Positions 1 through 7,512 of a stretch of DNA of 52,067 bases are shown here, in pieces. The notes under the pieces are model-generated. The model was given only the letters and a program-made list of their open reading frames with translations, did no database searches and was not told where the DNA came from. Source of the stretch: Gammaproteobacteria bacterium. GTDB lineage: Bacteria; Pseudomonadota; Gammaproteobacteria; Pseudomonadales; Pseudomonadaceae. Location of the stretch: the NCBI GenBank assembly GCA_012728315.1, contig JAAYFI010000035.1, positions 1 through 52,067 of the forward strand. Reading direction: 5' to 3'. Position 1 is the first letter of the stretch. Every line of letters starts with the position of its first letter. Position numbers and translations under genes: made by a program.

Positions 1-112
1 AAAACTCGCGACTGCGTACATCAGCAAGAACACCGGCTTTTTCGCAGGAGCGCTTGAAGCGACGCAGAGCAACGTCAAATGGTTCGTTGTCTTTAAGTTT
101 GACAGTTGGCAT
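1..112 (-). CDS. rpsU: 30S ribosomal protein S21 (partial, cut by window start)
   Basis: The first 37 residues of ribosomal protein S21 are visible on the minus strand. They begin [19 protein letters not shown] and continue through the conserved RSCEKAG stretch, very close to E. coli S21. The gene runs off the left edge, so roughly half of a ~71-residue protein is present. A GAAGG ribosome-binding site lies about ten bases before the ATG. S21 is a small-subunit protein needed for initiation on natural mRNAs. In gammaproteobacteria it usually heads the rpsU-dnaG-rpoD macromolecular-synthesis operon, and its divergent position beside tsaD is the classical arrangement. Confidence 0.95.
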   Translation of the reverse strand, partial: MPTVKLKDNEPFDVALRRFKRSCEKAGVLADVRSREF

Positions 113-308
113 CCGATTCGTACCTTCATCAATGACCGGGTTATAAGATATGCATTGAATAAATACATATCCGTTTTCAAGGGTTGCGGATTATAGCTGC
201 TTTTTTCCATAAAAGCAAAGAGCTGATAAGAAAAGCATAGAACATAACCGCTGAGCCGCTTATGATGCTTACTTATTCCATTGTTGTAAAGTTGGGCGGG
301 TTGATTAA

Positions 309-1334
309 ATGCTGGTGTTGGGCTTAGAAACATCCTGTGATGAGACAGGTGTGGCGTTATATGACAGTGAGCGAGGCTTATTAGCGGATGCTTTATTTAG
401 CCAAATTGACCTGCATCGTATCTATGGCGGTGTGGTTCCAGAGCTGGCATCACGTGATCATATTAAACGTATGCTGCCGCTTATTGAGCAAGTGCTGGCT
501 GATGCACACTGCAAAGCTGAGGCGATCCAAGGCATTGCTTACACAGCAGGCCCAGGTCTGGTGGGGGCGCTGCTGGTGGGTGCCTCTTGCGCACAAGCTT
601 TAGCCTTTGCTTGGGGGATACCGTCCATTGGTGTGCATCATATGGAAGGTCATTTGTTGGCGCCTATGCTTGAAGAGACACCGCCGCAGTTTCCGTTTAT
701 CGCGTTATTGGTATCCGGTGGGCATACTCAGTTGGTGCGCGTTGATGGTATTGGTCACTACCGTTTGCTAGGTGAATCCATTGATGACGCCGCAGGAGAG
801 GCCTTTGATAAAACGGCTAAATTGATGGGCCTGCGTTACCCCGGAGGTCCAGAAATCGCACGATTGGCTGAACAGGGAAAACCGGGGCGTTTTGTTTTAC
901 CCAAACCTATGACCGACCGTCCGGGCTTGCAGTTTAGTTTTAGCGGTTTAAAAACAGCCACCTTAACCGCGTGGCAGAAATGTAACGCTGCAGGGGATGA
1001 TAGCGAGCAAACGCGTGCCGATTTAGCGCATGCTTTTCAAACCGCTGTAGTGGAGACATTAACCATTAAGTGTCAACGTGCGCTTGAGCAGGAAGGTTTG
1101 CAAAACTTAGTGATTGCCGGTGGCGTGAGTGCTAATCAAGCGTTACGTCAGGCGTTACAGCGCATGCTGGAAAAACGAGGTGGGCAAGTGTTTTATGCGC
1201 GCCCTGAGTTTTGTACTGATAATGGCGCAATGATCGCTTATGCCGGTTGTCAGCGTTTATTGGCGGGGCAAAGTGAAGGCGATGCTATACAGGTGCGCGC
1301 GCGCTGGCCTCTGGAAGAGTTGGCGCCGCTGTAA
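309..1334 (+). CDS. tsaD: tRNA N6-adenosine threonylcarbamoyltransferase TsaD
   Basis: TsaD transfers the threonylcarbamoyl group from threonylcarbamoyl-AMP to A37 of tRNAs reading ANN codons, working in the cytoplasm with TsaB and TsaE. The 341-residue length is normal. The ASKHA-fold opening ([11 protein letters not shown]), the metal-binding HMEGH motif with H111 and H115, the SGGHTQL segment and the late [10 protein letters not shown] and [12 protein letters not shown] blocks are all present. The ATG at 309 is preceded only by a weak G-rich site. The gene is divergent from rpsU across a 196-base gap and convergent with plsY, four bases away. No oddities. Confidence 0.97.
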   Translation: MLVLGLETSCDETGVALYDSERGLLADALFSQIDLHRIYGGVVPELASRDHIKRMLPLIEQVLADAHCKAEAIQGIAYTAGPGLVGALLVGASCAQALAFAWGIPSIGVHHMEGHLLAPMLEETPPQFPFIALLVSGGHTQLVRVDGIGHYRLLGESIDDAAGEAFDKTAKLMGLRYPGGPEIARLAEQGKPGRFVLPKPMTDRPGLQFSFSGLKTATLTAWQKCNAAGDDSEQTRADLAHAFQTAVVETLTIKCQRALEQEGLQNLVIAGGVSANQALRQALQRMLEKRGGQVFYARPEFCTDNGAMIAYAGCQRLLAGQSEGDAIQVRARWPLEELAPL

Positions 1335-1338
1335 TCGT

Positions 1339-1923
1339 TTATTCGTCCTTAAAGGTACGTTCATTGCCGGCAAGTAAGTCTTTTAAATTACTGCGATGGC
1401 GCCAAACCAATAAAATGCTGAGTACGCTAACGGGCAGTAATGCTTGGGGTTGTTGCCAAGCCAATAGCGGCAAGCACAACGCTACGCTGGTTAGCGCAGC
1501 TAATGAGCTGATCCGAGTTAAAGCAAAAGTCAGCAGCCAGACGGCTAGCGCCAATAAGGCCGCTGGCGGATATAAACCCAATAACATGCCGGCCGTGGTG
1601 GCCACACCCTTGCCGCCGCGAAAGTTAAAATAAATAGGGTACAGGTGACCTATTACCGCTGCTAAGCCCACCCAGGCTTGCTGTTGTTGGCTTAAATCTA
1701 GAGCGCTGGCGATTAAAATTGGCAGTAAACCTTTGCTCAGATCGCCAAGCAGGGTCAGAATAGCCAAACGTTTACCCGCAACACGTAACATATTGGTGGC
1801 GCCCGGATTACCCGAACCTTGCGAGCGTGGGTCGCTGTTGCCGTAATAACGGCTTAAAACAATGGCGAATGAAAACGAGCCAAGCAGATAAGCGCACACC
1901 AGTAGTAACTCAAACATTTGCAT
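1339..1923 (-). CDS. plsY: Acyl-phosphate:glycerol-3-phosphate acyltransferase PlsY
   Basis: PlsY is an inner-membrane enzyme that acylates glycerol-3-phosphate using acyl-phosphate made by PlsX, giving lysophosphatidic acid for phospholipid synthesis. The 194-residue product is hydrophobic throughout, consistent with the family's seven helices. It carries the conserved loops GSGNPGATN (around residues 36-44) and [18 protein letters not shown] (around 91-108), which form the phosphate and substrate sites. Translation could start at the first or third codon (MQM). It is convergent with tsaD and divergent from folB, with a 44-base gap that must hold both start regions. Confidence 0.96.
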   Translation of the reverse strand: MQMFELLLVCAYLLGSFSFAIVLSRYYGNSDPRSQGSGNPGATNMLRVAGKRLAILTLLGDLSKGLLPILIASALDLSQQQQAWVGLAAVIGHLYPIYFNFRGGKGVATTAGMLLGLYPPAALLALAVWLLTFALTRISSLAALTSVALCLPLLAWQQPQALLPVSVLSILLVWRHRSNLKDLLAGNERTFKDE

Positions 1924-1967
1924 GATCCAAGGCTAGCGAGTCTTGATTCTAACGAGGCAAGAGCAAA

Positions 1968-2321
1968 GTGGACACGGTATTTATCGAAAGTCTAGAAGTA
2001 GACACTGTTATCGGTGCTTATGACTGGGAGCGTACAATTCGCCAAAATCTATTGGTGGATGTGCAAATGGGCTGGGATAATCGTCCTTGTGCGGCAGATG
2101 ATGCGCTGCATTTGGCATTAGATTACGCTGCGGTTTCTGAATCTATTCAGCATTTTGCACACGTCAGCAGCTTTGAATTAGTGGAAACTTTCGCTGAGCG
2201 GTTGGCGGCATTATTAATGACAGAGTTCAATATTCCTTGGTTGCGCTTAAAAATCACCAAGCCTGGCGCGGTTAGCGCTGCTCGGGGTGTAGGGGTGGAG
2301 ATTGAACGCGGATGTCGTTAG
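1968..2321 (+). CDS. folB: Dihydroneopterin aldolase FolB
   Basis: FolB converts 7,8-dihydroneopterin to 6-hydroxymethyl-dihydropterin and glycolaldehyde in folate synthesis. The 117-residue protein has the family pattern: VDTVIGAYDWER near the start, with the conserved Glu, and ITKPGAV near the end, with the catalytic Lys. It starts with GTG; a GAGG site eleven bases upstream supports this. Its last ten bases overlap folK in another frame, which implies coupled translation of two consecutive enzymes of the same pathway. Confidence 0.95.
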   Translation: MDTVFIESLEVDTVIGAYDWERTIRQNLLVDVQMGWDNRPCAADDALHLALDYAAVSESIQHFAHVSSFELVETFAERLAALLMTEFNIPWLRLKITKPGAVSAARGVGVEIERGCR

Positions 2322-2845
2322 TCGATGTGTATTTAGGCTTAGGTAGCAATATTGAGCGTGAAAAGCACCTTACGGCTGGGCTGGATGCTTTATCGCAATT
2401 GCTGGGTGATATTGAGTGTTCGCCTGTATTTGAAAGCGAGCCTGTGGGGATTCGCAGTGATTGCTTTTTAAATATGGTGGTGCGAGTGAAAACCGCAATG
2501 CCTCTGTCAGAGCTGGATCGGCACCTTAAACATATTGAAGCGCTCAATGGCCGTTATGCTGTGCCGCGCCACGGCTTACCGCTGGATATTGATGTGTTGC
2601 TCTATGGTCAGCAGGTGGGTGTCTACGGCAGTGTTAGTGTGCCGCGTGCCGAAATCTTAAAAAATGCTTTTGTCTTATGGCCTTTGGCAATCTTAGCGCC
2701 GGATGTTTTGCATCCCGTACAGCAGCTGAGTTTTCTTGAACTGTGGCAGCATACCCCGATTAATCAGCGTTTATGGCCGGTTCCATTTGTTTGGCAGCAG
2801 CGAGTACTGACGCCACCGGAGCTGATTAAGCGCTGTGTGATTTAG
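2312..2845 (+). CDS. folK: 2-amino-4-hydroxy-6-hydroxymethyldihydropteridine pyrophosphokinase (FolK-type)
   Basis: FolK transfers pyrophosphate from ATP to the FolB product, the next step of folate synthesis. The 177-residue sequence shows the family opening YLGLGSNIEREKHL, the pterin-binding region around SPVFESEPVG, and the signature PLDIDVLLYG with the metal-binding aspartates. The segment before the aspartates reads RHGLPLDID rather than the commoner GPRTLDLDI. As far as I remember, the P. aeruginosa gene in this position (PA0583) is a second, divergent FolK-like copy, so another folK may exist elsewhere in the genome. It overlaps folB by ten bases. Confidence 0.88.
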   Translation: MSLVDVYLGLGSNIEREKHLTAGLDALSQLLGDIECSPVFESEPVGIRSDCFLNMVVRVKTAMPLSELDRHLKHIEALNGRYAVPRHGLPLDIDVLLYGQQVGVYGSVSVPRAEILKNAFVLWPLAILAPDVLHPVQQLSFLELWQHTPINQRLWPVPFVWQQRVLTPPELIKRCVI

Positions 2846-2913
2846 CGCACGATAATCTTTGCTGGGTGTATGATGTAACAAGTGCGAGCTGACTATTTTA
2901 TTAGGGGGCAATG

Positions 2914-4167
2914 ATGCGGGTTCTGGTCTTAGGTGCGGGTGTTATCGGTGTAACAACAGCTTATTATTTAGCTCAGCAAGGTTATCAAGTGCTCGTTGTT
3001 GATCGACAGCTTAATGTTGCTGATGAAACCAGTTTTGCTAATGCCGGACAAATCTCGCCAGGTTACGCTTCGCCTTGGGCGGCGCCAGGTGTGCCTTTGA
3101 AAGCGATGAAATGGTTGGTGCAACAGCATGCGCCTTTTTCTCTGCGCCTAACTGCAGACCCCTTTCAATATCAGTGGATGCTGCAGATGTTGCGCAACTG
3201 TACCGCGAAGCGCTATGCCATAAACAAAGAGCGCATGGTGCGTTTAGCCGAGTACAGTCGTGATTGTTTAGATGCGTTGCGTGCGCAAACAGGTATTGAG
3301 TATGAAGGGCGTCAGCAGGGTACTACGCAATTATTTCGCAATCAGAAACAACTGGATCATGCCGCGCAAGATATTGCTGTGCTTGAGCAAAGTGGGGTTG
3401 CTTACGAATTGCTCAAGCCTGAAGAAATAGCTCGGGTTGAGCCCGCTTTGGCAGCGGTTGCTCACAGCTTAACAGGAGCTCTGCATTTACCGAATGATCA
3501 GACGGGTGACTGCAACCTGTTTACTCGCAACTTAGCTGAGCAAGCTCGAGCATTGGGTGTTGAATTTCGTTTGGGCTGTACTGTGCAAAATATCCATAGC
3601 ACAGGTGATCGTATCACTGGGGTGCTGATTGACGGCGTTGTAGAAACGGCAGATCAGTATGTGGTGGCTTTGGGTAGTTACTCGCGAGCGATGCTGGCGC
3701 AGTTGGGCATAAAAGTGCCGGTGTACCCATTAAAAGGCTACTCACTGACAGTGCCTATTACCGAGCCGTCCATGGCGCCGCAATCTACGGTTATTGATGA
3801 AACCTATAAGGTGGCAATAACCCGTTTTGATCAACGTATTCGTGTGGGAGGCATGGCGCAGGTGAGTGGATTTAACCGCGATCTCAATCCTAAGCGTCGC
3901 GCCACGCTCGAATATGTAACTAATTTACTGTATCCACAAGGTGGTGACTTAACGCAGGCGCAGTTTTGGACGGGGCTGCGACCCGCCACGCCAGATGGAA
4001 CGCCTATTGTTGGTCAAACCGCGTATCGGAATTTGTTTTTAAACACTGGGCACGGCACCTTAGGTTGGACCATGTCTTGTGGTTCAGCCAGTTATTTGGC
4101 TGATGTGATGCGTAGCAAAACACCGCAAATCAGTAGCGAAGGTTTAGATGTTTTTCGTTACTGTTAA
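2914..4167 (+). CDS. dadA: D-amino acid dehydrogenase small subunit DadA
   Basis: DadA is a membrane-associated FAD enzyme that oxidises D-alanine and other D-amino acids to 2-oxo acids and passes electrons to the respiratory chain. The N-terminal FAD fold is clear ([17 protein letters not shown]), as are the [15 protein letters not shown] segment typical of DadA and the C-terminal [14 protein letters not shown] and [13 protein letters not shown] blocks. There are two adjacent ATG codons. The strong AGGGGG site at 2903-2908 is only two bases from the first (2911) but five from the second, so I start at 2914, which also gives the usual MRVLVLG start (417 residues). Alanine racemase follows 90 bases downstream, forming the dad catabolic pair. 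Confidence 0.95.
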   Translation: MRVLVLGAGVIGVTTAYYLAQQGYQVLVVDRQLNVADETSFANAGQISPGYASPWAAPGVPLKAMKWLVQQHAPFSLRLTADPFQYQWMLQMLRNCTAKRYAINKERMVRLAEYSRDCLDALRAQTGIEYEGRQQGTTQLFRNQKQLDHAAQDIAVLEQSGVAYELLKPEEIARVEPALAAVAHSLTGALHLPNDQTGDCNLFTRNLAEQARALGVEFRLGCTVQNIHSTGDRITGVLIDGVVETADQYVVALGSYSRAMLAQLGIKVPVYPLKGYSLTVPITEPSMAPQSTVIDETYKVAITRFDQRIRVGGMAQVSGFNRDLNPKRRATLEYVTNLLYPQGGDLTQAQFWTGLRPATPDGTPIVGQTAYRNLFLNTGHGTLGWTMSCGSASYLADVMRSKTPQISSEGLDVFRYC

Positions 4168-4257
4168 GGCCAATAAGAGTCATACCGTGCAGTGGTTTCG
4201 ATACAGTTGGGCGGTTCATCTTGAACATCTAATATCAATCTGGAGAGTGAGCAGGCC

Positions 4258-5331
4258 ATGCGTCCAGCGCGCGCGTTAATTAATTTGCAAGCATTGCGAC
4301 ACAATTACTTGCTAGCACAGCGGTTGTGCTCAGGCAAAGCCTTGGCGGTGGTTAAAGCGGATGCTTATGGGCATGGTGCGGTTGCTTGTGCGCACGCCTT
4401 ACATGATTTAGCCGATGGTTTTGCCGTGGCCTGTTTGGAGGAGGCGCTTGAGTTACGCGCGGCAGGAGTGACCTTGCCTATTTTGTTGTTGGAAGGCTTT
4501 TTTGAAGCAAGCGAACTGGAACAGATTGTGGCGCACGATTTATCCTGTGTCATTCATGCGCCTTGGCAGCTTGAAGTTATTGAGCAAGCGAGCTTAACTC
4601 AACCTGTAGCGCTGTGGCTGAAAATGGACTCAGGCATGCATCGTGTGGGTTTTTCCCCTGATGAATATCGAGCGGTATGGCAGCGCCTGCAGGCCAGTAA
4701 TAATGTTGCCTCTATTGTGTTAATGACACATTTAGCGCGCGCTGATGAATTAGACTCGACTCAGACGCAAGTGCAATATCAGACTTTTTTAAGTGCAACG
4801 GCAGGCATACAAGCGCCAACGAGTGTGTGCAATTCTCCTGCTTTGCTTGCGTGGCCTGGGGTGCGTAGTGATTGGTCGCGGCCTGGAATTATTCTTTATG
4901 GCAGTCAGCCGGTCGCCATGCCGGCAGGCACAACTGAAAAGTTGCGCCCCGTGATGACACTGCAATCAAAAGTTATTGCGCTGCGCGACTTGCCTGCCGG
5001 CGAGCCGGTAGGCTACGGCGCACATTTTGTGACCAGCCGGCCCACGCGTGTGGGCATTGTCGCGCTCGGTTATGCTGATGGTTATCCGCGTCATGCGCCA
5101 ACGGGCACTCCTGTTGCAGTGGATGGCCAACTGACCCAGTTATTGGGGCGTGTCTCCATGGATATGCTGGCTGTGGATTTAACTGATATCAGTACAGCTG
5201 CAGTTGGCAGTACTGTTGAGTTGTGGGGAGAACAGGTTTCAATTGATGAGGTGGCAGCGCGCGCAGGTACTATTTCTTATCAATTATTATGCAATGTAAA
5301 GCGCGTTCATTATGAGTATTTGGCTGTTTGA
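4258..5331 (+). CDS. dadX: Catabolic alanine racemase (DadX/Alr)
   Basis: This PLP-dependent racemase interconverts L- and D-alanine. Beside dadA it supplies D-alanine for oxidation, and it can also feed cell-wall synthesis. The PLP lysine is K33 in AVVKADAYGHG, and the second catalytic base, a tyrosine, sits in the VGYGAHF motif about 250 residues in. LARADE and RVSMDMLAVDL are further family blocks. At 357 residues the length is normal. A GGAGAG site precedes the ATG. In Pseudomonas a RidA-family gene usually lies between dadA and dadX; here the 90-base gap holds none. Confidence 0.94.
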   Translation: MRPARALINLQALRHNYLLAQRLCSGKALAVVKADAYGHGAVACAHALHDLADGFAVACLEEALELRAAGVTLPILLLEGFFEASELEQIVAHDLSCVIHAPWQLEVIEQASLTQPVALWLKMDSGMHRVGFSPDEYRAVWQRLQASNNVASIVLMTHLARADELDSTQTQVQYQTFLSATAGIQAPTSVCNSPALLAWPGVRSDWSRPGIILYGSQPVAMPAGTTEKLRPVMTLQSKVIALRDLPAGEPVGYGAHFVTSRPTRVGIVALGYADGYPRHAPTGTPVAVDGQLTQLLGRVSMDMLAVDLTDISTAAVGSTVELWGEQVSIDEVAARAGTISYQLLCNVKRVHYEYLAV

Positions 5332-5365
5332 TCGTCAAAAAGCCTTATTCCCGTCATTGTTCTGT

Positions 5366-5393
5366 TTGCCTGAGGGCGGGGAGTGGTTATACT
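5366..5393 (+). promoter_or_regulatory. Probable sigma-70 promoter of the cytochrome c5 gene
   Basis: TTGCCT at 5366-5371 (four of six matches to the -35 consensus) and TATACT at 5388-5393 (five of six) are separated by 16 bases. Transcription would start near 5400. That rules out the longest possible reading frame upstream of the cytochrome gene and agrees with the start chosen at 5455. Confidence 0.5.
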
Positions 5394-5454
5394 GTGCAGA
5401 GCTCGCAAAAGACGTGTTGCGAGAATGAATTGCCATGAAAATAGAGGGTGTACT

Positions 5455-5895
5455 GTGAACCTGATGAGAAAAATCCTGGTGGCTCAAGCAACTGTTCTAG
5501 CTTTATGGGCGGGCAGTGCACAAGCAACCACTGATGAAGATATTGCGCAGCGCATTAAGCCTGTGGGTGTTGTGTGCGTTCAAGGGGATGAATGCGATAA
5601 GGCTGCTGTAGCGGTTTCCGCCAGCGCTGATGGTTCACCTGCTGCAGCTGCAGGCCGTAGTGGTGATGAAGTGTACAGCAAGTATTGTACTGTTTGTCAT
5701 GGTACAGGCTTACTTGAAGCGCCTAAAACAGGTGACACTGCAGTTTGGCAGGCGCGTGCCGATGCTAAAGGCGGCTTAGATGGCTTATTGCAGAGTGCAA
5801 TCAGTGGTATTAATGCGATGCCGCCAAAAGGTACTTGCACTGATTGTAGCGATGAAGAGCTGATGAGTGCGATTCAGTCAATGTCAGGTTTGTAA
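5455..5895 (+). CDS. Cytochrome c5 (periplasmic monoheme c-type cytochrome)
   Basis: A small electron-transfer protein of the periplasm. A signal peptide (MRKILVAQATVLALWAGSAQA) is followed by a variable linker and a class I cytochrome c domain with the heme-binding CTVCH at residues 78-82. The probable axial methionine is M122 in AMPPKG. The CTDC pair (C128, C131) is characteristic of cytochrome c5, where it forms a disulfide. An additional pair, C41 and C47, sits in the linker. I chose the GTG at 5455, six bases after GAGGG, giving 146 residues; ATG 5464 is possible. In P. aeruginosa the c5 gene (cycB) also lies near dadA-dadX. Confidence 0.9.
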   Translation: MNLMRKILVAQATVLALWAGSAQATTDEDIAQRIKPVGVVCVQGDECDKAAVAVSASADGSPAAAAGRSGDEVYSKYCTVCHGTGLLEAPKTGDTAVWQARADAKGGLDGLLQSAISGINAMPPKGTCTDCSDEELMSAIQSMSGL

Positions 5896-5908
5896 GTCTG
5901 AGATTGCT

Positions 5909-5936
5909 AAAAAAACCGCCATATGGCGGTTTTTTT
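5909..5936 (+). terminator. Rho-independent terminator after cytochrome c5
   Basis: A perfect hairpin: a run of seven A, then CCGCC, loop ATAT, GGCGG, then a run of seven T. The A and T runs extend the stem and make it potentially active in both directions. It ends the cytochrome c5 transcript 14 bases after its stop codon. Confidence 0.93.
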
Positions 5937-5987
5937 ATGGGTTAGCAAAAGAGCAGAAGCTAGAGGTTCTGCCTAGGGGCGATGGTT

Positions 5988-6593
5988 GTGTGGCAGAGTT
6001 ATAGCAGTGGCTTGTTGATTGCACTGGGCCTAATTATGGCCATTGGCGCGCAAAACGCATTTGTCTTATCGCAAGCGCTGCGTCGTGAACACCATATATG
6101 GGTTGCCAGTCTGTGCGTGTTTTTTGATGTTTTATTGGTGGCTTGCGGTGTGTATGGTTTGGCGCAAATGCTGATCAATAGCCCTATGTTGTTAATGATT
6201 GCGCGCTGGGGTGGTGTTGTTTTTTTATGCTCCTACGGATTTTTAGCGCTGCGGCGAGCGCTCACTCAGCATGCACTAAAGGCAGCAGCAACGGAGCGGC
6301 CGGCACAGTCATTACGGATGGTGCTGATAACAACGCTAGCAGTGACCTTGTTAAATCCACATGTGTATTTGGACACGGTATTGTTGATTGGCTCCTTGGG
6401 GGCGCAACAAACATCGCCACATGCGTATGTATTGGGTGCAGCGACAGGTTCGCTGTTATGGTTTTTTAGTCTAGCGTTGGCTGGAGCAAAGCTAGCACCT
6501 TGGCTGGCGCGGCCTGTTACCTGGCGTGTGATTGATTTTTTAGTGGCTTGTATGATGTTTAGTGTGGCCGCGCAATTGGTTATCAGCAGCTAA
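5988..6593 (+). CDS. argO: LysE/ArgO-family amino acid exporter
   Basis: An inner-membrane exporter, most likely for arginine and related basic amino acids. The ~200-residue protein is hydrophobic with about six helices. It has the family's GAQNAFVLSQALRR motif near the start and LNPHVYLDTVLLIGSLG in the middle, both matching E. coli ArgO closely. An ATG at 5982 is only two bases from the AGGGG site (5975-5979); the in-frame GTG at 5988 has an eight-base spacing, so I prefer it. It precedes sodB and the bifA-like gene, an order I remember from P. aeruginosa (PA4365-PA4367). Confidence 0.88.
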   Translation: MWQSYSSGLLIALGLIMAIGAQNAFVLSQALRREHHIWVASLCVFFDVLLVACGVYGLAQMLINSPMLLMIARWGGVVFLCSYGFLALRRALTQHALKAAATERPAQSLRMVLITTLAVTLLNPHVYLDTVLLIGSLGAQQTSPHAYVLGAATGSLLWFFSLALAGAKLAPWLARPVTWRVIDFLVACMMFSVAAQLVISS

Positions 6594-6611
6594 AGCCTCA
6601 TAGATACTGCG

Positions 6612-6640
6612 TGGATAAACAACCCGTGGGGTGCTATGAT
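6612..6640 (+). promoter_or_regulatory. Possible promoter upstream of sodB
   Basis: TATGAT at 6635-6640 resembles a -10 element, with TGGATA at 6612-6617 (four of six matches to -35) spaced 17 bases away. This would give sodB a leader of roughly 95 bases. I see no clear Fur or other operator. Confidence 0.35.
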
Positions 6641-6740
6641 GTTTGACCAAGAGCAAGTTGGAACTGCTGGCATTTGAATCAGTAGTCCGCTGTATAGGCT
6701 TGCTGATTGTGCTTTGTCTGATGTAACTGGAGAAATAATT

Positions 6741-7322
6741 ATGGCTTTTGAATTACCTGCACTGCCTTACGAAAAAAATGCATTAGAACCTCATATCTCT
6801 GCAGAAACTCTAGATTTTCACCACGGTAAGCACCACAACGCTTATGTTGTGAACTTGAACAACTTGGTTCCAGGTACTGAGTTTGAAGGTAAAAGCTTAG
6901 AAGAGATTATTAAAACTTCAAGCGGTGGCGTATTTAATAACGCTGCACAAGTATGGAATCACACATTTTACTGGAACTGCTTAGCACCTAATGCTGGCGG
7001 TGAGCCGACGGGCGCTTTAGCTGACGCAATCAATGCAGCTTTCGGTTCATTTGCAGCCTTCAAAGAAGAGTTCACAAAAACTGCAATCGGCACCTTTGGT
7101 TCAGGCTGGGCATGGTTAGTTAAAAAAGCTGATGGTTCTTTAGCTTTGACGAGCACCATTGGTGCAGGCTGCCCATTAACAACCGGTGACACCGCATTGT
7201 TAACCTGTGACGTTTGGGAGCACGCTTATTACATTGATTACCGTAATGCGCGTCCTAAGTATGTTGAAGCGTTCTGGAACTTGGTGAACTGGGACTTTGT
7301 AGCGAAAAACTTTGCTGCTTAA
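6741..7322 (+). CDS. sodB: Iron superoxide dismutase SodB
   Basis: SodB converts superoxide to hydrogen peroxide and oxygen in the cytoplasm. The 193-residue sequence is nearly collinear with E. coli FeSOD. It starts [19 protein letters not shown] and has the active-site [10 protein letters not shown] segment, [17 protein letters not shown] (the Gln before VWNH is the iron-enzyme marker) and the metal ligands in [16 protein letters not shown]. The correct start is the ATG at 6741, preceded by TGGAG; an upstream in-frame start adds only non-homologous residues. Codon use is more restricted than in neighbouring genes, consistent with high expression. Confidence 0.97.
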   Translation: MAFELPALPYEKNALEPHISAETLDFHHGKHHNAYVVNLNNLVPGTEFEGKSLEEIIKTSSGGVFNNAAQVWNHTFYWNCLAPNAGGEPTGALADAINAAFGSFAAFKEEFTKTAIGTFGSGWAWLVKKADGSLALTSTIGAGCPLTTGDTALLTCDVWEHAYYIDYRNARPKYVEAFWNLVNWDFVAKNFAA

Positions 7323-7353
7323 AACGCCCTAGTTATTTAACTAAGCTCAAGTC

Positions 7354-7394
7354 AAAACCCTCAATCACTGTTTTACAGTATTGAGGGTTTTTTT
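7354..7394 (+). terminator. Rho-independent terminator after sodB
   Basis: The arms AAAACCCTCAAT and ATTGAGGGTTTT enclose an inner ACTG/CAGT pairing and end in a run of seven T. It closes the sodB transcript about 30 bases after the stop codon. Confidence 0.93.
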
Positions 7395-7512
7395 GTATTG
7401 GGCCGCTTTTTTGACAAGGTGGTTTTTTTATGGTTTATGGGGGTGCTGGATCGTATTCGATAGTAAATTGACAGCCTATGATGACAAGTAAAAATAAATA
7501 TAAGGTATTTGT

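Noticed and set aside
5383..5454. A longer N-terminus for cytochrome c5
   Set aside because: It would begin inside the probable promoter (5366-5393) and would bury the signal peptide; the GTG at 5455 has a well-placed ribosome-binding site.
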